51,971 nt of DNA from an uncultured Chitinophagaceae bacterium. GTDB taxonomy: Bacteria; Bacteroidota; Bacteroidia; Chitinophagales; Chitinophagaceae. The notes below the pieces were generated by a model. That model saw only the letters and a program-made list of their open reading frames with translations. It was not told the origin of the DNA and searched no databases. Numbering within the stretch: the stretch's first letter is position 1; the number at the start of each line of letters is the position of its first letter. The stretch is from positions 1-51,971 of the forward strand of contig CALESY010000097.1 of NCBI GenBank assembly GCA_937919945.1. The letters are read 5' to 3'. Shown piece by piece: positions 43,569-51,971 of the stretch. The translations under genes were made by a program, and so were the position numbers.

Positions 43569-45948
43569 AATCTACACGATAATAAAACAAAGGCAGGAAA
43601 CCCAACTGATAATTTTTCACAAAGGGATATGCACCTTGTGCTGCAAGGTCGGCATTGTAGCTCAGCGATAGCACATTTTTAATACCAAATATGTTAACCA
43701 TATCTGCAGCAATCTCATGTGTAAACCTACGCGCGTTGATGCGTATACCCAAACGAACATCTGCCCTGAAATAGTGCGGAAATTTCAGGGTATTTCTTTG
43801 TTGTTCAACTACAACTAAATCGCCAGTCGTGTTTGATGCTGCCACATCGGGCGGAGAATATAGCCTGCCGCCTGCATAGGTAATTTTAACACCCGTCAGC
43901 AATACGCTATTCTTACCAATTTTTGGTTCGTAACCTCCTAATAGATTACTGGCAAATCGGGTATTATAGTCTGTATTTCTATATATACCATCATTACCTT
44001 TTGCTTTGGAGTCAAACAAAGAAGCTGTTGCGAGGATATAGAAATTGCAGTGGAATGACCTCTCTATAGTCAACTCTATTCCGTAATTATATCCTGTTCC
44101 TTTATTTACCAATGTGTCTGGGAACAGACGGGAAAAAGAAGCCCCCTGATTCAATCCTGAAAAAGAAGAGCCTGTTCTGGTTTCTATAGGCACGTTGAAT
44201 AAGTACTGATAATAAACCTCACTTCTCAACCTTAATACATTTGAAAATACATGCTCATAACCTGCTACACCGTGATGGCTTCTTGTAAAACCAAGATTGT
44301 AATTGTGCATATCAGCAGCCCTGTTTTGTGGCAAATGCGCGAAATATTGATACATAGGCTGCATTTGGCTATGCAGGCCATAACCTGCTGTTATTACGCC
44401 CTTATACGATGTACGCAAACGCATACCTATGCGGGGCTCTACTACTGCTTCTTTGGTATGCGTCAGGTATTGGCAATGCAAGCCTGCCGTGAATGTAAGC
44501 GCATCAGTAGGGCGGTATTTATATTGTGCATACAATTGCAACAATGCTGTTCTACCTTCATAGTCGAGCCTGTGTTGCCAATCTTGCCTTGATACTGGAA
44601 ATTGCCTGCTGCTATCCGTCATGTTTACCCTGAAGTAGTTATTGATGATACCTGCTTTGATGACTGAACGTGCAGACAATTTTTTGTTGATATACCAATG
44701 AGATGTAGTGGTTTTAATATTGAAATTGTAACCCAATACATGCTTCAAAGAATCTACCTTGTAATTGACATCACGAAATACTTTATCGTGTCTTGAGCCT
44801 ACTTCATTTACACTTTGCACTATCACTACTTTGGTGTATGTATTCTTATCTATCAGATGATGAAAAGAAACACCTCCGACACCCGTGCGCGAATAGAAGT
44901 ATTGGTCTCTGTCACTTTCACCATATAACTCTTCAGGTTGCTCGGTTAGTTTACTCACTATCAGGTCTATCTTACTAAGCCCACCAATGCCAAATATGGC
45001 TATATTAGATTTTTTACCAACAGGTAGGTTTATTTTCAGTGCCCCATCCTGATAGTTGGGAACAGAGTTAGTACCTATTTTGATATTCAACCCTTCAAAT
45101 AATTTGAGCGTTGAATACCTGTAAGTAAAAAGATAAGAAGCCGCCCCCTTCTTGGATAACGGCCCCTCTGCCGCAAGTTCCGTACCCAAAAAACCAATCT
45201 GGCCTGTCAATTCATGGCGCTTGTTGTTGCCATTACGCATTTTCAAATCAAAAACACCTGCTGTAGAGTTACCATACTCAGCAGGGAAAGCACCTGTAAA
45301 GAAATCGCTATTTGCTAATGTTTTGTTATTCAGCATACTTACAGGACCACCTGTGGTGCCGGGTATTGAAAAGTGGTTAGGGTTAGGTATATCTGCCTCT
45401 TCCAGCCGCCATAATACACCTTGCGGAGAGTTGCCGCGTATTATAATATCATTTCTTGAATCATCAGCTCCTTGCACTCCCGCAAAGTTAGATGCCATAC
45501 GTGCAGGGTCAGCCCTGCTACCTGCATACCTTTCTGTTTCCTGCACATCAAAGGTTTTGGCACTTACCAAAGCCATTTCATTGATGTGCTCCTTTTTAGC
45601 TTTCACTTCCACTTCCAGCATCTTGTTTGCAGACTCTTCCATCTCAATATTCAGCAATACCTCTTTTGCAGATGTTACTAAAACATTAGAAAGTGTAATA
45701 CTTTGATACCCTACATAACTAACCGTAATTGAAACTTTGCCAACCGGCACATTTTGCAGAATGTATTGCCCCTGATCATCAGTTACAGTTCCGGCACTAT
45801 TAGCCTTGTCATTCTGTATTACTGCAACACCAATCAAGGGTGTTTTCGACTCCTTATCATACACTACCCCCCTGATATTTTGTGTAAGTTGTGCGAAAAC
45901 ATGCGACGGGGCTATTAAACAAAGTATAAGAATGATACGCGCATACAT
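43549..45948 (-). CDS. TonB-dependent receptor with carboxypeptidase-like domain (paralogue)
   Basis: 799 residues. Signal peptide (MYARIILILCLIAPSHVFAQ), carboxypeptidase-regulatory-like domain (TQNIRGVVYDKESKTPLIGV, then YILQNVPVGKVSI), plug (IIIRGNSPQGVLWRLEEADI, then PNPNHFSIPG) and barrel ending in PLFYYRVDFGSGRK. It is clearly related to the 30737-33109 receptor over its whole length. No SusD-like gene is adjacent. It overlaps the downstream acyltransferase gene by 20 bases, a possible functional link between import and surface modification; that link is inference. The upstream gap to DUF1800 is AT-rich with a weak TAGCTTTA element. Confidence 0.92.
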   Translation of the reverse strand: MYARIILILCLIAPSHVFAQLTQNIRGVVYDKESKTPLIGVAVIQNDKANSAGTVTDDQGQYILQNVPVGKVSITVSYVGYQSITLSNVLVTSAKEVLLNIEMEESANKMLEVEVKAKKEHINEMALVSAKTFDVQETERYAGSRADPARMASNFAGVQGADDSRNDIIIRGNSPQGVLWRLEEADIPNPNHFSIPGTTGGPVSMLNNKTLANSDFFTGAFPAEYGNSTAGVFDLKMRNGNNKRHELTGQIGFLGTELAAEGPLSKKGAASYLFTYRYSTLKLFEGLNIKIGTNSVPNYQDGALKINLPVGKKSNIAIFGIGGLSKIDLIVSKLTEQPEELYGESDRDQYFYSRTGVGGVSFHHLIDKNTYTKVVIVQSVNEVGSRHDKVFRDVNYKVDSLKHVLGYNFNIKTTTSHWYINKKLSARSVIKAGIINNYFRVNMTDSSRQFPVSRQDWQHRLDYEGRTALLQLYAQYKYRPTDALTFTAGLHCQYLTHTKEAVVEPRIGMRLRTSYKGVITAGYGLHSQMQPMYQYFAHLPQNRAADMHNYNLGFTRSHHGVAGYEHVFSNVLRLRSEVYYQYLFNVPIETRTGSSFSGLNQGASFSRLFPDTLVNKGTGYNYGIELTIERSFHCNFYILATASLFDSKAKGNDGIYRNTDYNTRFASNLLGGYEPKIGKNSVLLTGVKITYAGGRLYSPPDVAASNTTGDLVVVEQQRNTLKFPHYFRADVRLGIRINARRFTHEIAADMVNIFGIKNVLSLSYNADLAAQGAYPFVKNYQLGFLPLFYYRVDFGSGRK

Positions 45949-46118
45949 ATATAGCTGAAAATAATAAAGCTAATCGGCATTTCACAATACAACACTTAAC
46001 ATAATGGAAATCAACCACATTAAAATTCGGTTAATAATTATGTATTATCATTAAAAGACTTTAACTTTTCATTAAACCGAATACAATTATTTCAGTCAAT
46101 TAATAAAAAAATGCGGTT

Positions 46119-47828
46119 ATGGGTAAAGTAAACCGTCGCGAATTCTTTGAAGAGGTAATAGCAAACAGAGAAGAAAATTCTCTGAATAACGCTCCAGACC
46201 TTGTTTATAAACAGTATGCGAATAAGGAAATACCTAAAGGGCTTCAAAAAACCACATCTACACTGAACCCTTATACCGGGGCTTGGACTGAAGATGAAGC
46301 AATACATCTATTACGCAGAACAACCTTTGGTGTAAAACCTGCAGATGTACAAACACTACTTGGCATGAGTGTGAGCCAAGCTGTAGACACCTTATTAAAC
46401 GTACCTACTACAGCACCTACTCCTCCACTCAATAATTATCAGGCAGTAGTACCCGACCCTACTGTGCCATTAGGGCAAACTTGGGTAAATGCTCCATATG
46501 ATAGTACCACTACCGGGCAAAGATATTATTCATTCAAATCATGGTGGACTGGTTTGATGATAAACCAAAACATGAGCATATTAGAAAAGATGGTTTTGTT
46601 TTGGCACAATCATTTTGCAACAGAGGTGCTAACTGTCGGGGATGCCCGTAAGTCATACAAACTCAATGCAATGTTCCGCGCCAATGCATTAGGCAACTTT
46701 AAAACGTTGGTAAAAAATGTAACGCTTGATCCATCCATGCTAGTATATCTGAATGGCTACCTGAATACTAAAACAGCCCCTGACGAAAACTATGCACGTG
46801 AGCTACAGGAATTATTTACTATAGGCAAAGGTTTTACACCTATCTGGGACGAAGACGATGTAAAAGCTGCTGCTAAGGTGCTGACAGGGTGGCGAATTAA
46901 CAATACTACTATTACCAGTTATTTCGACTCTACAAGGCACGATACGACTAACAAGATATTCTCTTCTTACTATAATTACTATGTTGTAGTTGGCAAAACA
47001 GGTGCAAGCGGTGCTACGGAAGTTGATGATCTGATAAACATGATTTTCAACAAACAGGATACCGCACTACACATATGCCGCAAGTTATACAGGTACTTTG
47101 TTTACTACATTATAGACAGCAATACAGAAGCGAACATCATTGTACCAATGGCACAAACGTTGGTAAATAATAACTTTGATATTAAGCCTGTATTAGCAGA
47201 GTTGCTTAAGAGTGAACACTTCTTCGATATCAATAGCCGCGCCTGCTATATTCGTAATCCGTTAGATTTCCTTATTGGTATGTTCCGTACCATGAAGATT
47301 GATATACCATCTAGTATGAGCGTTGATAAAACTTATGCTATTTGGAACTATGTACGTAGCTATGGCAATACATTAGCATTAGATCTTGGCGACCCACCCA
47401 ATGTGGCAGGATGGCCAGCATATTATCAAGAGCCTGATTTTTATGAAACGTGGATAAACTCTAATACGTTACCTAAGCGGATGTCGTTTGCAGATATGAT
47501 GCTGAACTCAGGGTTTTCTGCAGGTACTGGCACAGCCATAAAAATTGATGTAATAGAATTTGCTAAACAATGCCCCAATGTTGGTGATCCTAACGCATTA
47601 GTAGATTTTATAGTAAAATATTGCCTTGGCCTACCGCTTAGTACAAACACTAAAAAAGCAATTAAAGAAAGTGAATTACTATCCGGACAAACATCAGATT
47701 ATTACTGGACAGTAGCATGGACCAACTATGTATCAAACCCTAATACAGCCAATACTAACACTGTAAAAAGCAGGTTGATAAGCACCATTTTTGAAATAAT
47801 CCGTTTACCAGAAAGCCAATTGTGTTAA
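46119..47828 (+). CDS. DUF1800 protein
   Basis: 569 residues. Recognised by AIHLLRRTTFGVKPADV near residue 55, MVLFWHNHFATE, YARELQELFTIGKGF and AAAKVLTGWRI, the usual DUF1800 core. Family function is unknown, although the genes nearly always pair with DUF1501. The N-terminus reads VNRREFFEEV, like a twin-arginine motif, but no hydrophobic core follows, so it may be exported with its partner or stay inside. The ATG at 46119 is the first sensible start. The DUF1501 gene follows 31 bases later. Confidence 0.92.
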   Translation: MGKVNRREFFEEVIANREENSLNNAPDLVYKQYANKEIPKGLQKTTSTLNPYTGAWTEDEAIHLLRRTTFGVKPADVQTLLGMSVSQAVDTLLNVPTTAPTPPLNNYQAVVPDPTVPLGQTWVNAPYDSTTTGQRYYSFKSWWTGLMINQNMSILEKMVLFWHNHFATEVLTVGDARKSYKLNAMFRANALGNFKTLVKNVTLDPSMLVYLNGYLNTKTAPDENYARELQELFTIGKGFTPIWDEDDVKAAAKVLTGWRINNTTITSYFDSTRHDTTNKIFSSYYNYYVVVGKTGASGATEVDDLINMIFNKQDTALHICRKLYRYFVYYIIDSNTEANIIVPMAQTLVNNNFDIKPVLAELLKSEHFFDINSRACYIRNPLDFLIGMFRTMKIDIPSSMSVDKTYAIWNYVRSYGNTLALDLGDPPNVAGWPAYYQEPDFYETWINSNTLPKRMSFADMMLNSGFSAGTGTAIKIDVIEFAKQCPNVGDPNALVDFIVKYCLGLPLSTNTKKAIKESELLSGQTSDYYWTVAWTNYVSNPNTANTNTVKSRLISTIFEIIRLPESQLC

Positions 47829-47859
47829 ACTTTTTTTGAAGAATAATAAAACTGCTACA

Positions 47860-49437
47860 ATGAAACGCAGAGATTTTCTGAAAGCTACCCCGGCAGCCGC
47901 CAGTTTAGCATTTATGATGAATGGCTTGCCAATCAGTACTTATGCCAGCCACCCGCTATTAGAAATGTTGGCAAAACAAACTGCCACTTTAGGAAAAGTA
48001 TTGGTTGTCATACAGTTAAACGGGGGCAATGATGGACTTAACATGGTTATCCCTATTGACCAGTATAGCAATTTGTCCAATGCACGCGGAAATGTGCTGA
48101 TACCTCAAAACAAAGTATTAGCATTAAGTAATACAAGCCTTACTGGTCTGCACCCTTCCATGACAAGGATACAGGATATGTACAGTAATGGTTTGGTAAA
48201 TATTACACAAGCGGTTTGTTACCCTAATCCTAACTTTTCACACTTCCGTGCAACGGATATATGGCTGACAGCATCAGACTCTAACCAATACTTGGATACA
48301 GGATGGTTAGGCAGATATCTTGATTTGAAATACCCTGGTTATCCTAATGGCTATCCAAGCACAACAATGCCAGACCCATTAGCGATACAAATCGGTTCAG
48401 GTGTTTCTACAGTGCTGCAAGGGGCACAAGTCAACACTGGCATGGCAATATCTAACATCAATAACTTTTACAACCTTGTTAATAGTTATGTAGACCCTGC
48501 TCCATCTACACCTGCCGGACACGAACTGACATTCCTACGATATATTGCACAGCAAACCGAAACATACAATAAGGTAATAAAAGATGCCGCAGCAAAAGCG
48601 AATAATTTATCAACCCTCTACCCGACAGGCAACTCTTTAGCAGATCAGTTAAAAATTGTTGCACGCCTCATTGCAGGTGGTTTACAAACACCTATCTACA
48701 TTGTTAGCCTTGGAGGATTTGATACACACTCTGACCAGGTAGATGCTGCAGACCACACAATCGGCGCACACGCTACTTTAATGCAAAAACTGTCAGAAGC
48801 TGTGTATGCATTCTTTGATGATGCAAAACTCTTGGATTTCCAAGGCCGTGTAGCAGCGATGACATTCAGCGAATTCGGTCGTCGTGTAAAATCAAATGCT
48901 AGTGGCGGTACAGACCATGGCACAGGTGCACCAGTGATGGTATTCAGTCCGCACGTCAATCCGGGGCTTATTGGTTCTAACCCGGTAATACCGCCTACCA
49001 CAACAGTGAATGACAATGTAGCCATGCAGCATGACTTCAGGTCTGTTTATGCATCTGTACTTGCAGATTGGTTTGAATTAGATATAAATGACGTGAACAA
49101 CCTATTGATGGATACATTCCCAATACTACCAATCTTCAGGAACGCTAACAATGTAAAGAACACTGAAGAAAATGGTAGCATTGAGATACTCCAACAAAAC
49201 TTCCCGAATCCGTTCAGCAGCAGCACTACATTTACATTCAATTCTGATGGTGGCAATGTTCGTATACAGATGTTTGATGCTACAGGACGTATGGTGCGCG
49301 AAATAACCAATAAACAATACGACCGTGGTAGTCACCAGATAACCATAGACCGTGGCAGCCTTGCTCCCGGGCAATACTTTATGACACTAACAAACGGTAA
49401 TAATAAAGCTACCAGAAGAATGACAATTGTGAATTAA
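47860..49437 (+). CDS. DUF1501 protein with Tat-like signal and T9SS sorting domain
   Basis: 525 residues from ATG 47860. A TTG start at 47836 would add eight residues and spoil the signal. MKRRDFLKATPAAASLAFMM is a twin-arginine signal (RRDFLK). The DUF1501 core shows VIQLNGGNDGLNMVIP, LSLGGFDTHSDQ-like (VSLGGFDTHSDQVD) and FSEFGRRVKSNASGGTDHGTG, related to the alkaline-phosphatase-like sulfatase fold. The last 80 residues (LQQNFPNPFSSSTTF, then IQMFDATGRMV and LAPGQYFMTL) form a Por-type T9SS sorting domain. Tat export across the inner membrane and T9SS export across the outer one in a single protein is noteworthy. Substrate unknown. Confidence 0.92.
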   Translation: MKRRDFLKATPAAASLAFMMNGLPISTYASHPLLEMLAKQTATLGKVLVVIQLNGGNDGLNMVIPIDQYSNLSNARGNVLIPQNKVLALSNTSLTGLHPSMTRIQDMYSNGLVNITQAVCYPNPNFSHFRATDIWLTASDSNQYLDTGWLGRYLDLKYPGYPNGYPSTTMPDPLAIQIGSGVSTVLQGAQVNTGMAISNINNFYNLVNSYVDPAPSTPAGHELTFLRYIAQQTETYNKVIKDAAAKANNLSTLYPTGNSLADQLKIVARLIAGGLQTPIYIVSLGGFDTHSDQVDAADHTIGAHATLMQKLSEAVYAFFDDAKLLDFQGRVAAMTFSEFGRRVKSNASGGTDHGTGAPVMVFSPHVNPGLIGSNPVIPPTTTVNDNVAMQHDFRSVYASVLADWFELDINDVNNLLMDTFPILPIFRNANNVKNTEENGSIEILQQNFPNPFSSSTTFTFNSDGGNVRIQMFDATGRMVREITNKQYDRGSHQITIDRGSLAPGQYFMTLTNGNNKATRRMTIVN

Positions 49438-49453
49438 TTGAGTACGTAACTTT

Positions 49454-49495
49454 ATAAACAATAAAGGTGCTGACATCAGCACCTTTATTGTTTAT
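49454..49495. terminator. Bidirectional terminator between DUF1501 and the beta-lactamase-like gene
   Basis: A 20-bp perfect stem: 49454-49473 pairs with 49476-49495 (arms contain AATAAAGGTGCTGA and TCAGCACCTTTATT). The centre is CA, and AT-rich arms give T runs on both strands. It serves the two convergent genes. Confidence 0.85.
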
Positions 49496-49506
49496 CTGTA
49501 AAACAG

Positions 49507-50427
49507 TTATTTCTTTATCGCATCATCATAAATTACTTTTGCGACAGTGGCAATAATACTTTCTCCATATGCCATGTCGCCTGCAATATCATGCACATAA
49601 ACCGCTACAGCAAGGTGTTGACCATTAGGCAGTGTAATAACACCAACATCATTAACTGCAGCTGTTTTATTGTTTTCAGTGGCACTGCTACCTGTTTTGT
49701 GTGCTACTATCGTGGCGGCAGGCAATAAGCCTTTAATACGATTAGTGCCACCTGTAGTTCTTTCCATAATGCTCCGTAATGTATCGGTAGATGTTTTGCT
49801 CAACAACTCGCGCGTGTAAAACTTGACCAGCAACTTGGCCATATCTTTTGCAGTGCACCATGTACCATACGGCTTACTGAAGTCTATATAAGGCTTACCC
49901 TCTGTTTGCGACACTCCAATACCCTGCAATCCTGTACTTTTTATGGATGCCTCTATTTGCTTTGCTCCGCCTACCTGCCTCGTAAAACCGCTACAGCTAA
50001 TATTATCGCTAACATGTGTCATATATTCAAGCAATGTATGTACCCTCATGCTCGTTTTACCGTTCAGTGCCTCTAACAACGACTTACCACCTGGTGTTGC
50101 TAACTCCTCTTTTGTAAGCGCAAACGGTTCATCAAGCGACAGTCTGCCGCTATCTACCTGCTTCATTATCATTACTGCAAGTGGAAACTTAATAGTGCTT
50201 TGTGTAGGTACACGGTCAGTAGCATTGTAATAAAATGTATCACCAGTTTCAATATGAATACTCGCAATTGCAATCTTAGCTTTAGCGGATTGGGCGATGC
50301 TGTCTATAATTGTTTGTAGCGCTGTATGATTGGGCAATTCAGCAGTTTGGCTTTCTTCAGTTTTGGATTGTTCGTTACCGCAACTTGATAAAGCTAAGAC
50401 TGTAAAGGCAAAAAGTATAGAGCGCAT
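49507..50427 (-). CDS. Class A beta-lactamase-like lipoprotein
   Basis: 306 residues from ATG 50427 (MRSILFAFTVLALSSC); an upstream ATG at 50463 gives an atypical start. Lipobox LSSC with Cys16, so it is probably a membrane-anchored lipoprotein. All active-site motifs are present: Ser77-x-x-Lys80 (STIK), Ser140-Asp-Asn (SDN), a Glu176 in the omega-loop region (SQTEGKPYIDF), and Lys244-Thr-Gly (KTG). The pattern resembles the A2 group common in Bacteroidota (CfxA/CepA-like). Hydrolysis of beta-lactams is predicted, but the spectrum cannot be told from sequence, and a penicillin-binding role cannot be excluded. No regulator gene is next to it. Confidence 0.88.
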   Translation of the reverse strand: MRSILFAFTVLALSSCGNEQSKTEESQTAELPNHTALQTIIDSIAQSAKAKIAIASIHIETGDTFYYNATDRVPTQSTIKFPLAVMIMKQVDSGRLSLDEPFALTKEELATPGGKSLLEALNGKTSMRVHTLLEYMTHVSDNISCSGFTRQVGGAKQIEASIKSTGLQGIGVSQTEGKPYIDFSKPYGTWCTAKDMAKLLVKFYTRELLSKTSTDTLRSIMERTTGGTNRIKGLLPAATIVAHKTGSSATENNKTAAVNDVGVITLPNGQHLAVAVYVHDIAGDMAYGESIIATVAKVIYDDAIKK

Positions 50428-50477
50428 ACATACGATTGTAAAACACGAATGTATGCAAAACACTGATTGAAAATAAA

Positions 50478-50501
50478 AACGGCTGCCTCTCAGCAGCCGT
50501 T
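50478..50501 (-). terminator. Terminator of lpdA
   Basis: AACGGCTGC (50478-50486) and GCAGCCGTT (50493-50501) form a perfect 9-bp stem with a 6-base loop; on the minus strand a T run follows. It lies between lpdA and the beta-lactamase-like gene. Confidence 0.8.
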
Positions 50502-50543
50502 ATATCTTTTACTCAATTGAGCTATTACACAATCAAGCCATTA

Positions 50544-51926
50544 TTATAAGTGTATCGCCTCACCAAGTGCTACTTCTATCGCGTCTTTTACAGCTTCGCT
50601 CATTGTCGGGTGCGGGAAGATAGTATCTAACTGCTCCTGCCATGTAGTTTCCAGCTTGCGGCTAGATACTGTTTGCGCAATAATTTCTGTAACGTTAGCG
50701 CCTATCATGTGCGTACCCAACCATTCGCCGTATTTAGCGTCAAATATTACTTTTACAAAACCTTCATTAGCACCTGCTGCACTTGCTTTACCCGATGCAC
50801 TGAATGGGAATTTACCCACTTTTACTTCATAGCCCGCTTCTTTAGCTTGCTTTTCTGTCATACCAACAGAAGCTATTTCAGGAGAACAGTATGTACAGCC
50901 TGGAACGTTATTATAATCCAATGCCTCAGGAGCATGATGGTACTTACCTTCTTTATTAGCTATGGCTTCAATACATATCACCGCTTCTTTCATAGCAACG
51001 TGTGCCAATGCCTGCCCCGGTACAATATCACCAATGGCATAAATACCGCCAACATTAGTATTGTAGTATTTATCAACTAATACTTTGCCTTTATCAGTTT
51101 TTACACCTAAAGTTTCCAATCCTATGTTCTCAATATTGGCAGAAACACCCACTGCACTCAGCACCATGTCAGCTTCCAGCGTAGTCATACCTTCTGCAGT
51201 TTTAACATGGGCAACCACACCAGTACCTTTAGCTTCTACTTTTTCTACAGAAGCGTTAGTCATGATGGTCATGCCTTTCTTCTTATATATCTTCTCCAAC
51301 TCTTTTGATACATCCTCATCTTCTACCGGCACTATGCGTGGCATAAACTCAACAATCGTAACTTTAGTACCCATGCTGTTATATACATACGCAAACTCTA
51401 CACCTATTGCACCACTACCAACCACTATCATAGATTTAGGTTGTGTTGGCAGGTTCATCGCCTCGCGGTAGCCTATGATTTTCTTACCATCTATTGGTAA
51501 GTTAGGCAGTTGGCGTGCACGGCCACCTGTTGCCAGTATTACATGCTTCGCTGCATAAGTAGTAGTCTTACCGTCAGCACCTGTTACCTCTACCTCTTTC
51601 TTTGCATTCAGTTTGCCCATACCCATCAGCACATCTATCTTGTTCTTCTTCATCAAAAACTGGATGCCCTTGCTCATTTTATCGGCAACACCGCGGCTGC
51701 GTTTAATGACTGCATTGAAATCTGCTTTTGATTCACCCGCTATGATACCATAGTCTTGCGCATGAGAAAGATACTCCAGCACCTGTGCCGACTTAATGAG
51801 CGCTTTGGTAGGAATACAACCCCAGTTGAGGCATATACCGCCAAGGCTTTCTTTTTCTACGATAGACGTTTTATAACCCAATTGTGTAGCACGGATAGCA
51901 GCTACATAACCACCAGGGCCACTACC
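50544..51926 (-). CDS. lpdA: Dihydrolipoyl dehydrogenase, 5' end missing
   Basis: About 461 residues are readable. E3 component of pyruvate, 2-oxoglutarate and branched-chain dehydrogenase complexes; reoxidises dihydrolipoyl groups with NAD+. FAD loop GSGPGGYVAAIRA, redox disulfide in GGICLNWGCIPTK, NAD-binding VVGSGAIGVEFA, YAIGDIVPGQALAH and the C-terminal His-Glu-like HPTMSEAVKDAIEVA are all visible. The first residues (typically M-x-Y-D-V-I-V-I) lie beyond the contig: the in-frame reading upstream of GSGPGG is broken by a 43-base duplication at the window end. A start at the TTG of 51881 would lose the FAD motif and is not credible. Confidence 0.93.
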   Translation of the reverse strand, partial: GSGPGGYVAAIRATQLGYKTSIVEKESLGGICLNWGCIPTKALIKSAQVLEYLSHAQDYGIIAGESKADFNAVIKRSRGVADKMSKGIQFLMKKNKIDVLMGMGKLNAKKEVEVTGADGKTTTYAAKHVILATGGRARQLPNLPIDGKKIIGYREAMNLPTQPKSMIVVGSGAIGVEFAYVYNSMGTKVTIVEFMPRIVPVEDEDVSKELEKIYKKKGMTIMTNASVEKVEAKGTGVVAHVKTAEGMTTLEADMVLSAVGVSANIENIGLETLGVKTDKGKVLVDKYYNTNVGGIYAIGDIVPGQALAHVAMKEAVICIEAIANKEGKYHHAPEALDYNNVPGCTYCSPEIASVGMTEKQAKEAGYEVKVGKFPFSASGKASAAGANEGFVKVIFDAKYGEWLGTHMIGANVTEIIAQTVSSRKLETTWQEQLDTIFPHPTMSEAVKDAIEVALGEAIHL

Positions 51927-51971
51927 TATGTAGCACGGATAGCAGCTACATAACCACCAGGGCCACTACCT
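51885..51971. repeat. 43-base direct duplication at the contig end
   Basis: 51885-51927 is repeated exactly at 51929-51971, a period of 44. It contains part of the lpdA N-terminus. The period is not a multiple of three and a stop appears in the outer copy, so it would break the gene. Most likely an assembly artefact at a contig end. Confidence 0.85.

Noticed and set aside
51928..51971. Frameshifted lpdA pseudogene
   Set aside because: The duplication lies exactly at the window end and looks like an assembly artefact, so the gene is called partial, not broken.

Overview
The window looks like a complete or nearly complete contig from a member of the Bacteroidota, most likely near Chitinophagaceae. 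The evidence is: three secreted proteins with Por/type IX secretion (T9SS) C-terminal sorting domains, a gldB homologue, two TonB-dependent receptors with carboxypeptidase-like N-terminal domains, a membrane hybrid histidine kinase ending in an AraC domain, DUF1800/DUF1501, DUF3078 and CsbD-like genes, a futalosine-type menaquinone gene (mqnA), and many copies of the Bacteroidota -7 promoter motif TAnnTTTG. No tRNA, rRNA, CRISPR, phage or transposase gene was seen. Both edges cut genes: a T9SS cargo gene at the left, and lpdA at the right, where the last 43 bases repeat the preceding 43.

Layout. 1-1881: partial T9SS cargo with seven repeats of about 49 residues (-). 1977-4870: AsmA-like protein and a small membrane protein (+). 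4867-6596: tsaD and trmN6 (-), tRNA modification. 6677-7579: lipoprotein (+). 7666-10678: scpA, DUF3078 outer-membrane protein and gldB (-). 10790-13406: beta-barrel protein and nadE (+). 13398-17581: T9SS delta-60 protein and hybrid kinase/AraC regulator (-). 17761-18312: abundant-looking small exported protein with an unusual upstream operator array (-). 18529-21785: mqnA, HMG-CoA lyase-like gene, panB, yggS (-), a cofactor and lipid-precursor block. 21784-22251: rnhA (+). 22252-23701: a repeat-rich island around an AT-rich orphan gene. 23702-28432: lytic transglycosylase, penicillin-acylase-family hydrolase, membrane protein and cation-diffusion transporter (-). 28624-33109: an unrecognised 677-residue exported protein and a TonB receptor (+). 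33260-33448: CsbD-like protein. 33658-41866: rpoB-rpoC (-) with its own promoter and terminator. 42291-42497: small Cys-rich lipoprotein (+). 42537-45948: a second TonB receptor and an acyltransferase (-). 46119-49437: DUF1800-DUF1501 pair (+). 49507-50427: class A beta-lactamase-like lipoprotein (-). 50544-end: lpdA (-).

Most of the window is housekeeping and cell-envelope content. The points that deserve a second look are regulatory or structural: the 9-base periodic stem-loop repeats around 22.3-23.7 kb, the three GGTTAAC boxes at 22- and 11-base spacing upstream of the 17761-18312 gene, the 20-base-spaced direct repeats in front of the hybrid-kinase operon, interleaved divergent promoters between mqnA and rnhA, rpoBC standing apart from the ribosomal protein genes that usually precede it, and the duplicated contig end. 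I found no convincing new multi-gene defence or biosynthetic system. The best candidate for unknown biology among proteins is the 28624-30657 gene paired with a TonB receptor. All calls are from reading the sequence; no database search was run.
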